DNA of 16,059 nucleotides. Source: Gamarada debralockiae. Taxonomy: Eukaryota; Ascomycota; Leotiomycetes; Helotiales; Hyphodiscaceae. Under the pieces are notes generated by a model that worked only from the letters and a program-made list of their open reading frames with translations, did no database searches and had not been told where the DNA came from. The position numbers were made by a program, and so were the translations under genes. The stretch is taken from assembly GCA_002803225.1 (NCBI GenBank), contig NXFV01001944.1, positions 1 to 16,059 of the forward strand, read 5' to 3'. Positions 1 through 8,583 of this stretch are shown here, in pieces. The stretch's first letter is position 1; every line of letters starts with the position of its first letter.

Positions 1-1652
1 AGTTAAGGATTAAGAGAAGTAGATTATATTATCGTTAGTTATTAATAATAAGATATAGTTATAGAATATATATAATTAAGTTACTAATCTTTCTATTATA
101 GCCCTTAATACTAATAGGTTATAATAGGTATTAGGCTTTTAGATTTAAGAACTTAATAATATTAATTATATAGTAAGTATTAATAAAAATAAAACTATTT
201 ACTCTAGAGTTAGCTAATACTTTTAGTTTAATAGAGTATCTATTATATAATAAGATATATAGTATTATTAAGTATAGACTACTAACTATCTAACTTAAGT
301 TAATCTCTAATAGATTAACTTTAAATTTACTTAAGAAAGAGTCTTTTTTTAGGTATTTTCTTTTTCTAACTTATACTTAACTTTATCTTTATTCTTTTTA
401 ATTTCCTTTAGATTTATATACTTTAGTTTAAGATAGTCGTATAAGAAGTAACTAGGCTTATTATAGTTAAAGTAAGTAATAGACTTATTAGTTATAGGTA
501 TAGAATTCGAGGTAGGGGTCTAAAGGTATTAGTTATTAAATAGTAGAGCTAGGCTTAATTAGGCTATAAGTATAGCTAGGGGTAAAGGAAAAGGTCGGGG
601 TATATATATTAGCTTTATAGCCTTAGAACTCGAGAGGGTTTTATTCTCCTTAAATCACTTCTACTAGTTAATATAGCTAGTGATCTATTAGAGCTCTAAA
701 TCGAGTATAAGGTAATATATAGTAAGTTTCTTATATATATTAAGGTTAGTAAAAGTCATAGCCAGGTATTCTTATAGTTATATTATAATCTTATTAAATA
801 AGTCTATATATAAGTTCTAAGTAAGGACTTAACTCTTATTAACTAAGTATAAGAAGGTTATCTAGAACTCTAAAAATATTTAGCTTACTCTTATTATTAA
901 TCGACTATATATAAAGTATATATTATATGTTTTATTTAAGTTTATATAAATAGTAGCTAAATATTAGACTATCTTAATAGCTAAAGTAAATCAAAAGAGA
1001 GAACCTTTATTAAATTATAAAAGTAAGTATTTTTATATATCCTTAGTTATATAGTTAAAGAGATAAAACATCTTATCTTCTTCTATAGTATAATAGTTTA
1101 TATTAGCTTATAGCTTACTCTTAATTAGAATACACTAGGCTTTAAAAGTAAGATCGATACTATTAGATAGTAGATTAGGATTAAGGAGTATCCTTAAGTA
1201 TTAGTAATTAGTATATAATATACTAGAGATAGGTATAGTATAAAGGGGAGTTTATTTAATAGTTAAAAGAGGGTCTTAAAGAGCTTAAGAAGGTAGTTGA
1301 TTATACAAAGAAGTAAGGGAGGTTTATTAAGAGTAAGATCGACTACATAATTTGTCTTGAGCTTATAAAAGAATTATAAGCTAATCTATCTTCTAGTCTA
1401 TATTATTTATCGAATTTTTTGTCTTAACTTAGTTAGTTTTTATTTAAGTATAAAGTACTTAAACTCTGTTATTATTGCTAGTATTACTAGCAAAAGACTC
1501 GGGGAGTATAGAGTATTAAGTCATAGGTTGTTTTTCAGGTACTTTGCCCTTTACAGGACTTCTAGTTTGTAGTGCTATATTAGCTGTATTTACTAGATTT
1601 GTAGGATATTCTTAGATGCCTTCCTAGGCAAAGGGAGTAGAGCTTAGTATAA
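1..1652 (-). mobile_element. RIP-decayed Ty3/gypsy-type retroelement, gag to protease end
   Basis: This stretch is extremely AT-rich, has almost no CA or TG dinucleotides, and is full of TA, while CG and CT persist. That is the pattern left by RIP (CpA to TpA). No open frame survives. On the minus strand a zinc-knuckle relic can be read at about 433-471: F-N-Y-N-K-P-S-Y-F-L-Y-D-Y, where the spacing of Y/N/Y residues fits a CX2CX4HX4C knuckle (FNCGKPGHFARDC type) after G-to-A and C-to-T change. Further along, at about 150-196, F-I-F-I-N-T-Y fits a retropepsin F-I-D-T-G site with D to N. The order gag, knuckle, protease runs leftward, so pol would lie off the left end. The LTR at 1653-1937 is then the 5' LTR of a minus-strand element. 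The Ty3/gypsy assignment over Ty1/copia is inference, because reverse transcriptase and integrase are not in view. Confidence 0.65.
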
Positions 1653-1937
1653 TATAACAGCACTATATATTAGAGTCTTATGTATTAAAGACCCTACGCA
1701 GTAAATACTAAATTGATAAAAATACTAAGCTAAGGAGAGAAGGAAAAAGCTTTACAGATATATAAAGCCTAATATAACTCCCGGACGCGCTAGTACACTA
1801 GGCTCCTGTATAAACGCGTGAGTCACGCGTAAGTCACGCGTAGTCAGGCGACAGCCCACGGCGGCCTTGCTGGCGCGCGCCAACAAGGGGCCGTCAAATC
1901 GCCTAGACGTCAGGTGACAAATCGCCAGACTGTCACA
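1653..1937 (-). repeat. LTR of the minus-strand retroelement (5' LTR)
   Basis: The right end reads CTGTCACA (1930-1937). The left end reads TATAACAG (1653-1660), which becomes the inverted partner TGTGACAG if two G-to-A changes are undone. These are LTR-type TG..CA termini. Inside are blocks shared with the solo LTR at 5556-5756: AAAATACTAA-R-CTAAGG followed by a purine run, GGCTC-Y-TGTA, and TAGTCAGSC near the right end. Both copies lie in the same direction. The left 120 bases are RIP-like and AT-rich, while 1780-1937 is GC-rich and keeps CA and TG. No target duplication can be checked because the other end of the element is outside the window. Confidence 0.65.
1814..1845. repeat. Tandem ACGCGT-RAGTC repeat in the LTR
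   Basis: There are three head-to-tail units: ACGCGTGAGTC, ACGCGTAAGTC and ACGCGTAGTC (11, 11 and 10 bases). Each contains the palindrome ACGCGT, and the first junction makes TGAGTCA. Such clustered sites in an LTR could be promoter or enhancer elements of the retrotransposon. That role is inference. Confidence 0.8.
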
Positions 1938-2071
1938 GTGGGGATGTCGCCACCAGTTCGCATTGTTGTTTACCTAGAATAATCATGTTGGTTAGAACGC
2001 TAATCCCTTCCTTGTTGGGTCTAGTCTGTATTTTCCCCTCTTTCGTGCATATCCCCCTCCTTGATTCACCA
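1938..2071. other. Spacer between LTR and Tc1-like element
   Basis: About 130 bases of ordinary composition, retaining CA and TG dinucleotides, between the LTR end and the left inverted repeat of the DNA transposon. No gene or repeat is recognised in it. Confidence 0.5.
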
Positions 2072-2112
2072 GGGGTTAACAGAATTCGTTTCCGGGCCGA
2101 TATTTAGCCGGA
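2072..2112. repeat. Left terminal inverted repeat
   Basis: It begins GGGGTTAACAGAATTCGTTT and ends TAGCCGGA. It pairs with the complement of 3487-3526 at most positions. Homology may extend outward, since TCAC lies just outside both ends, offset by 2 bases. The exact element end is therefore uncertain by a few bases. Confidence 0.85.
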
Positions 2113-3486
2113 CATAAAAATAGGGGTAAAAATATAATATATTTGAGTCTACATCACTACAAATTACTCTTAATAGGCCTACTACCTGATTTAACTAGTC
2201 TATAGTATCGAATAGATATCTCTCTTATCCTCGCTTAAATCTCTTTTATCGTTACCTTACTCTACTCGTCCTAGATAACCTTACGTAGCTCAGCTAGCGT
2301 TCTCTATATTCTCTTACGTATCCGTAGTTTAATAATATTCTAACAAGCTTTAATTGGATTTAAATCTAACGATTAAGTAAGGTATATAAGTGTCTTAATA
2401 TTATAACGTCACTTTAGAGCCTTAGTAACGTTCTCTCCTTTACCCTGTGTACTATATAATCTATTATTATCTTCTTATAGAATCTATAGCCTAAGGCGCT
2501 TCTTTTTAAAATCCTCGTACGCAAAGATATAGACTAGTAGGATATTATTAGTATAGTATATCTAGGTTATAAAATTGCCCTTTAGTTTGACTTTAACTAG
2601 ATATAGTTTCGAGACCTCCTACTCTAATACCCTTTGCTTATATTCTTCCTCCGATTTAGTCGTAAGACAGTGCTAAGGCTTTAGATCTTATAAAGGTTAT
2701 TCGGTGTATTCTTCTTATTTATATTTATTATAATAAAATATTAATTTCTTATACTTCTTATTCTAAGTAACTTAGCTAGTAATATATAATTAATTCCCTT
2801 GTTTTTATGGCCTTTGTTATATATTCTTTTCGTCCGTTCGCTGTCCGCGCTTTTATAGAATATAAGAAGTACCTATAGAAGTTAAGTTAATATAAAATTT
2901 GTCTGTAAATATAATCTATTATTAGAAATCCTCGATTATCTTATCTTAGTGTATTTTGCTATAAGTAATCCAATCCGCGATGTTTTTATTTAATAATTCC
3001 TTCCTAATATAAGCCTACTTATACTTTCGGCCGCTGTTTGTCTCTACTAAAAGCCTTCGGGTTAATTAGCGTTGTCCGACTTCGATATAGTAGTATTCAA
3101 TTTAGGCTTTCAAAAGCTAGTTATAGACTAGGTTTCTCGTAAGTAAAACAAGTATCTTATAAGTCTCTTTCGATACTCTAGACTTCTTGCCTAGGACCTA
3201 AGACCTTAGGCGTATCCTATGATATATAGGGCTCCTTAACTCTCGTCGTTATTATAGCTAATTTCGTGTAGTTCGATTAGTGATCCTATATGCGGCTAAG
3301 ATAGTTAGTAGGTCTTTAGATAGCTAATTATAGTCGTAATCGCGAAAGAAATTCATACACTTAATTATATTATATTAAAGACGGTTTATAGGTCTATCAG
3401 GCGTACGGGCGCGGTTTCTGGAGCGTATCAAGGGGGCTATTTCGTGGTATTGAAAAGAGGTATTGATTTCGTGTTGTTTTTGTTAA

Positions 3487-3526
3487 TCCGGCTAATCCCC
3501 GGCCGGAAACGAATTCTGTCAACCCC
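3487..3526. repeat. Right terminal inverted repeat
   Basis: The complement reads GGGGTTGACAGAATTCGTTT and ends in ATTAGCCGGA, matching the left repeat apart from scattered substitutions and a one-base indel. It is followed by GTGA and a run of seven T residues. Confidence 0.85.
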
Positions 3527-4144
3527 GTGATTTTTTTACGCTGCTTAGATATCAAGCTAGTCAAGAATATACCGATATTTCGCCCGAAAACCGTCCCAAC
3601 TGACAAATCACCTCATTCTGTGTGCAGGCCAAGCCACAATGCAACCCCTCGCCGCTTTTCTCATCCTCGCCTCATCTCACCTCACCCTTCCTCACCCTCG
3701 CCTCACACACCCTTCACACACAGTCTCCATCACCTCACCTCTGCTCATCATCCCCTAGCAGCTTGAAACTTGTAGTCACCCGTTTGCCTTTGAGATATGT
3801 CCTATCCTAATAGCACTATTGAGAATATCAACTCCTGGTAAACAGGATCAGGGGAAGCCAGAACAGATCTCTGATGATCAGAATAGCTCAATGCTCCACC
3901 TCTCCTATGTTTAACTAAGACCAGAATTTTGTCTTTTAATACATGCTTTATTTAGCTGCTACAACTCTTCATATCTTAAACTCTCTTTGTTTTTCTCTTT
4001 CACCGTTTATCTTCTTCTCAAGCTCTATATTGTTAAACATTCTCTTTCTTTAGTGTTATAATTTCTATTGTTTCTTTAGCTTTATGCTATCCTTGTGGAG
4101 CTTCCTTGCCTAGTTCTTTCCCTCCTTTATCTTTATAGTCTTAG
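3527..4144. other. Intergenic, with pyrimidine-rich low-complexity tract
   Basis: Positions 3640-3760 are a C/T/A-rich run of irregular CCTCACC and CTCATC-type units with few G residues. No regular repeat period is seen. A short open reading start at 3797 (M-S-Y-P-N-S-T-I-E-N-I-N-S) runs into a GTAAAC that could be a splice donor, but its phase does not join the exon-like segment at 4161. Positions 3950-4140 are T-rich, resembling a long pyrimidine tract. No gene is supported. Confidence 0.4.
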
Positions 4145-4330
4145 GATCTCTTACTTGCAGGTACAAAGAACACACAAGATGGGCAAAAGAAGACACTAGA
4201 GAAGAAGGCAAAGAGGGCTCAAGAGAATAGATTCAATGATAATAATGATGATATTAATGATTCTCTTGTCCTGAAAGAACTCTTATCTTATACTACTGAA
4301 GAATACGTAAGCAGATGGATATGTAGGTAG
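4145..4330 (+). pseudogene. Exon-like fragment of unrecognised protein
   Basis: A frame of about 60 codons, open between stops, encodes a charged and hydrophilic peptide (K-K-T-L-E-K-K-A-K-R-A-Q, then N-D-N-N-D-D, then L-L-S-Y-T-T-E-E-Y). It has the look of coding sequence but has no start codon. TTACTTGCAG ending at 4160 could be a splice acceptor. GTAAGC after the Tyr codon, with TCTCTAATTT and TTGTAG about 60 bases on, forms a plausible fungal intron with a CTAAT branch site. Splicing it would give a short in-frame continuation ending at a TGA near 4415. I do not recognise the family. Lying among transposon relics, it is probably a gene scrap or part of another decayed element. Confidence 0.3.
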
Positions 4331-5555
4331 AATAAGTTTCTCTCTCTCTAATTTATATTGTAGAAGGAACGAAATGCGAGTATAGCGCTTCCCGATTGCG
4401 CTGGTTATCGCACGTGACTCTAGTGAAGGACAGATGCCTGATTGCGACCCAAAACTAAAACAAAAGATGCAACTGTCGAATATATAAGTATATGAAAGAG
4501 ATTGGACGACGATCTAGTTGTAAGAAAAGAAGGATTCTTCGACAAAAGCTTGGATGTGCCGCATGGCACGTGATATCCAGCTAAGCATCAACGTGACCGA
4601 TTTCCCCACCACAATATATATACTTCAAAGCAAGAAACTATACTAATGTTTTGGTTTTTTGTCTTTATAAATTTGTGAAAGGCTCTCTAGGCACAACCCT
4701 TCTCATGTTTGTACTTTGAAGCATTTTGCTAAATTTGTTAGACTATCAGTATCAGGCCAGCTAGAGAAGATGATGACTGTTGATATTGTATGTTGTTATA
4801 TATGATTTTTTTTAATTTCAGTTTAGCAGCAAAAAACTGGCAAATGTATTCCTGAGCAGTTTAGGAGGTCTCTCATTCTTATAAATATAACTGTGACAGC
4901 AGTGCTTCAACTGACCCAGAACTAACCACCACCCCATTCCTTAGAATAACAGATGAAGAGAGAAGGAAGATACAGAGATGCCACAACACGTGACATCAGT
5001 GTTTCGCCCGCATCCTGCAAAACCATCACAAGAATATTATATGACTATCTTCTCTATCATCCATTATAGCTATTTCTATACCAACAGATAAAAGTGAATT
5101 AAAGGACCACTTAAGGTGGACATCAGCCTACCAACTGCCCATCAGGAACAACACTATCTAACTCTAAAGAAATATCTCATTCTGGTTTTTGCTGTCTAAG
5201 AGAACAATTAGTCTAAGTTTGATCATAAAGCTTTTCAGGTGAGGTTTAGTGCCAAAATGAATATCTACTGTTATTTGCCAGCTAGGATAGGGGAGATAAC
5301 AGAATCCTCAGCTCAAGCAAATGGTAGAAAAGGCTATACTATAGAGTAAGTAATCTCTGTGGTCAATTAAAACCGAAATTGTTTTAAACCGGATCTGTAC
5401 TGATATTTCTTGGCAAGATATCACTCTAATAGTTGGATAGAGTCAAGATGAGGAACCAGAGATCTGAATAGCCTTGACAGGAGAATTTGTGAAGAGAATA
5501 TATGACTCACAGAACAGTTCCGACCTGAAAACTCTCTGCTGTCTTATGTTGTCAG
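4331..5555. other. Gene-poor stretch with a weak exon-like segment
   Basis: No intact gene is visible. At 4691-4787 a plus-strand frame reads H-N-P-S-H-V-C-T-L-K-H-F-A-K-F-V-R-L and on to M-M-T-V-D-I. It is preceded by TCTCTAG and followed by GTATGT, with TTTCAG at 4821, after which the same frame runs on to a stop near 4880. It looks coding, but the implied 34-nt intron is unusually short for a fungus. This could be another piece of the same decayed gene as 4145-4330. CACGTG occurs three times (near 4412, 4566 and 4986). The rest shows nothing. Confidence 0.3.
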
Positions 5556-5756
5556 TGTGACGGCAGGAGCGAAGCAATGGTCTAAAGCGCAAAGATCTAA
5601 GTCTCGATTGTCTTAAAAATACTAAACTAAGGAAGAAAGGAAAAGGTCAAAGGAATGGAATGGCCAGGCTCTTGTACCCCTAGCCGAACCCTAGGCGAAA
5701 CAGGCGAAACCGCCATGCTGTCGCATAGTCAGCCACATGTGACAACTGCCGTCACA
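5556..5756 (-). repeat. Solo LTR with perfect 5-bp target duplication
   Basis: This 201-base unit starts TGTGACGGCAG (5556-5566) and ends with the exact inverse CTGCCGTCACA (5746-5756). It is flanked on both sides by GTCAG (5551-5555 and 5757-5761), a 5-bp target-site duplication typical of LTR-retrotransposon integrases. It has no internal coding region, so it is a solo LTR left by recombination between two LTRs. It shares internal blocks with the LTR at 1653-1937 and is probably the same family in the same orientation. Unlike that copy it shows little RIP. The intact duplication suggests a fairly recent insertion or little decay since. Confidence 0.88.
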
Positions 5757-6033
5757 GTCAGCACAAGCTACCTTTTTCAAAACAGGCCATAACTTCTAAT
5801 AAATGAAAGCACAACAGGTCTATTGCTTGTTCTCAATCTTATTCTGTTTATTCTTAGCATTGATCTTGCTACCAGTGTATTCAAGCATTATAAAACAGCT
5901 GACTAGTTGTTTTTATCTACAATTTTTACAATATAATGATCACTAGATCTTGGACTAGGCTGGCTACATGCAAGACATGCCTATTTTCTAAAGTGTGACA
6001 TGTGATGGTCTTACTATTGAAGAAATTCTTCCC
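5757..6033. other. AT-rich spacer
   Basis: Moderately AT-rich sequence with no gene, repeat or RNA signal that I can support. The last 40 bases are open in the same frame as the fragment that follows, from just after a TAA at 5989-5991. Confidence 0.4.
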
Positions 6034-6309
6034 ATGTCTACCCACCATAACTTGCCCTCAATGCCAACAACTGCGCCTTATCAGCCGGCAGAAGACTATC
6101 AATAACATCCTGCGGCATCGCCAAAACCTGCGTCATCAACGCCTCCGTATCAGGCGGTGCCTACTGTGGTTGTGGAGCCGGGGCTTTCTGTGGTGGAGGA
6201 TGGGAGAAAGAGAGGACTTATAAGATGGAAGAGGAACGTTGAATATATTGTTCGAGGGAGGGGGTTTGTGATACGTAGGCTGGGGAGGTTACTACTTTAC
6301 TATCAATAA
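6034..6309 (+). pseudogene. Proline-rich N-terminal fragment with one internal stop
   Basis: From ATG at 6034 the frame reads M-S-T-H-H-N-L-P-S-M-P-T-T-A-P-Y-Q-P-A-E-D-Y-Q, then TAA (6103-6105). It continues in the same frame through a proline/alanine/serine-rich stretch (H-P-A-A-S-P-K-P-A-S-S-T-P-P-Y-Q), V-V-V-E-P-G-L-S-V-V-E-D, and a basic segment (R-K-R-G-L-I-R-W-K-R-N-V-E-Y-I-V-R), ending at TAA 6307-6309. The frame is coherent over 91 codons apart from the single stop, which could be CAA changed to TAA. Proline-rich tails followed by a basic segment occur at the cytosolic N-terminus of some fungal single-pass membrane proteins, but no membrane segment is seen here. The family is not recognised. 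Most likely a truncated, dead gene end. Confidence 0.4.
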
Positions 6310-7104
6310 TATATTTAAGTAATAGATAGTATAATAGACATTTTTATCTCTACTGCTATTATTAGAGAAATAGACTTACAGTATTCGACCCATGATCTTG
6401 TATCTGTTCAAATTCCGCGCGGTGGATGTAGTAGAATCTGTAGCGCGGGTATGGGCATCATGGAAGGATCGTGATGGAGGATGTTAGATTAGGGGTGGAA
6501 TCTGGCCTGCCAGGCTGTCGCTAGACATCAAAATTTTCTTCCTTGAAGACTTCGCATACAGTCTGCACACAATGTCGCTAGTTTCTTTCTCGTTTTGCAT
6601 TATCTCGACCTCTCCCGGTCTGCTACTAAGGCGCTAGTTAGTTGAATGAAGGCCATAATCTCATCCTTCATTTCCATGCTGCTTGATATCTGCGACTGCA
6701 GTGCGAGTGATGCGCCGCAGTGACGTTGTTCATGACTTCGGAGCCGAGGGCAGAGATTCCTTGCCGTCTACTCCGCAGCTACAGCGTCAAAGTCTCAAAG
6801 ATCCAACGCAAAAACTCCGCACCTCGTGCTCCTTCGTTGAGGGATGGGCTGTCTTTTTGTGTTAAAGATATCTATTTTCCTGAATTTTAGGAGCTTCTGT
6901 GGAGCTAGATTGCTGGTCAGGGACGTTGTTAAATACACAAATCAACTCAAGTAACATAGATCAAGAATACCACAAGATCTTGATGGAGGCGAAGGATGGA
7001 ATTAGAAGGGGACTTTTGAGTACAATTGTACAGTTATTCAGTTGATATATACTCACATATAAGAACATTTGAGTCACTACGCTCCTGAGACCAATCACGC
7101 AAGT
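6310..7104. other. Intergenic, no supported gene
   Basis: The first 60 bases are AT-rich. On the minus strand near 6595-6675 a short frame reads M-E-M-K-D-E-I-M-A-F-I-Q-L-T-S-A-L-V-A-D before a stop. It is coding-like but too short to name. Nothing else is supported. Confidence 0.35.
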
Positions 7105-7227
7105 ATGGGTCCCTTGAGCATTATGGGAACCCTAATCGCCGCCCTGCAAATAGCCTCAGCCGTCATATCAATCTGCTACCACTACAAACTCAGCAAAAAG
7201 ATGCAGGAATATGTTCCAGCTGTTTGA
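7105..7227 (+). pseudogene. N-terminal remnant of a fungal STAND/NLR-like protein
   Basis: The 40-residue frame begins M-G-P-L-S-I-M-G-T-L-I-A-A-L-Q-I-A-S-A-V and continues with I-S-I-C-Y-H-Y-K-L and a K-K-M-Q-E-Y stretch to TGA. A start of the type M-D-P-L-S followed by a hydrophobic helix is the signature of the fungal N-terminal domain found on STAND/NACHT and ankyrin proteins (Helo-like or related N-terminal families) used in heterokaryon incompatibility and defence. The rest of that domain and any NTPase are absent. The same frame continues to 7611 with stops only at 7225, 7255 and 7414, including an open stretch with L-S-G-G-Y-N-Y-R-S-S-D-P-L-I-D-G. This is presumably a decayed N-terminus left by deletion. 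Assignment rests on the first 25 residues only. Confidence 0.45.
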
Positions 7228-7611
7228 CGATTAGGCTATGTTAGGAGTAGCGCTTGAAGTGGACGTGTGATTAATGCCATGACTTTTGTGCCGGAACTGG
7301 GCCACCTTAGTGGAGGCTACAATTATCGGTCATCGGATCCTCTGATTGATGGGTTGCTCTCCAAATTGGCCAAGTTAGTTCAACAAGACAATCCTCCTTC
7401 AGTGATCCTCAATTGAGTGTCTCTGATCGGTACATCGATCCTTAGCCTTAGGTTGCGTATTAGCTCCCCGGGCGCGCAAGGAGGAAGAGCAGAGAAGCTC
7501 TCGGGATTGAGATACAACAGTAATATAGTGCAGTGGAGACAGGGACAAGTAGGAATGCTTGGGAAGTATTATCTGTGGTATTTTGTAACCGAGCAACTTC
7601 GCTCAGGGTGA

Positions 7612-8583
7612 TCGAGTAGTGACGGATGATTGGAGTCTCGTGTACCACATCAATTCATGGTATACTTTTCGTTGAATGAATTAAAGGGGAGGAGGAGTGC
7701 ACTGCGCTCACTATCGCGATTATAGTCCGAAGCGGAGATCGGTAGCGATGTCGCGCTGCTGAGCACATGCTCATCATGGCTGTGGACGTGGGTAGATGGG
7801 GGAGTGGTTGATCAGTGGTAGCCGGTGAAGGATTCCAAGGGGTTGGTGAAGGGAGGGTGAGCGTTTGAGATTTGGGGAGAGAATATAGAGGGGTTGTGAA
7901 TAAAGGGGCAAAGGTAGAGGGCTTTAAATAAATTTTTGTGATTTTGGTTTTGGTGTCGGATTAACTTGTGATATGTTTTATATGAAAATGGTTCTGATTC
8001 TCGATTTCTTGGTACAAGCAGGAATGAGCATCGAATGTTTCCGATGTGGTATATTCGAATACAAAAAGACGACAGACAGCATATACAATTCATGGAATCT
8101 CTTGACTTTCTTGTGACCTGTCCGTATTTTCTCCACCGTGGCAAGAGAGCACTCATAAGTCCTCCTACTCTTAATTCACATTGCGCTCTTGAAACATCTT
8201 GTGACATCACTTATCGCCATGCAACCTCCGCTCCGCTCTTCTCTCCGGCATGCTCTTTCTAAATGTCTCCAAACAACTTCCGGAGATTAGAGAGTCGCCC
8301 AACCCGTTAATTTGAGCAAATAAAGGCCGGTGCGGAGGATTTGACTGTAGTAAGCTGGGGATAGGCATGAAAGCGTGAAAGCCTAGAGCACTTGCTGGAT
8401 TACGCTCCCCTATGCCCCGAGGGCGGAAGGTCGGCAGCCTGTACGAAAGGAAACACACTTCTCAATTCGCAACGCTCTGTTTTCTCCACCTATACAAGAC
8501 TCAATGGTGATGCATTATCCAAGAATTAAGATATTATTGATGTTCCCGAATAGAATCCTTTGGGAGCCACCCCGACACTATCT
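7612..8583. other. Intergenic downstream of the regulator
   Basis: Both strands have open frames of 75-132 codons, but their composition is erratic, rich in Cys/His/Ser/Arg, and lacks domain-like patterns, so I do not call them genes. The part next to 8584 should hold the 3' untranslated region and polyadenylation signals of the regulator. No repeats or RNA genes are recognised. Confidence 0.4.

Larger units (their letters stand above)
2072..3526 (-). mobile_element. Decayed Tc1/mariner-type DNA transposon
   Basis: This 1.45-kb unit is bounded by inverted repeats of about 40 bases (2072-2112 and 3487-3526). Its minus strand carries a stop-riddled transposase. At about 2886-2917 it reads I-F-T-D-K-F-Y-I-N, matching the first catalytic aspartate motif of Tc1/IS630 transposases. 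At about 2320-2382 it reads S-L-D-L-N-P-I-K-A-C-(stop)-N-I-I-K-L-R-I-R-K-R, matching the S-P-D-L-N-P-I-E-x-x-W block around the last catalytic residue, with glutamate replaced by lysine and tryptophan by a stop. Both changes are the G-to-A type expected from RIP. The D to E distance of about 186 residues is longer than in animal Tc1 elements, which would fit fungal members if indels are few. No clean TA target duplication is seen at either end. The element is dead. Confidence 0.8.

Noticed and set aside
3397..3606. 69-codon minus-strand frame across the right inverted repeat as a gene
   Set aside because: It spans the transposon boundary, and its inner part is only the decayed beginning of the element.
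3640..3760. C/T/A-rich tract as a minisatellite or CRISPR-like array
   Set aside because: The units are irregular with no fixed period or spacers, so it is low-complexity sequence only.
7812..8210. Open minus-strand frame of 132 codons
   Set aside because: Cys/Ser/His-rich, erratic composition, no domain-like pattern and no partner exon. Length alone is not enough.
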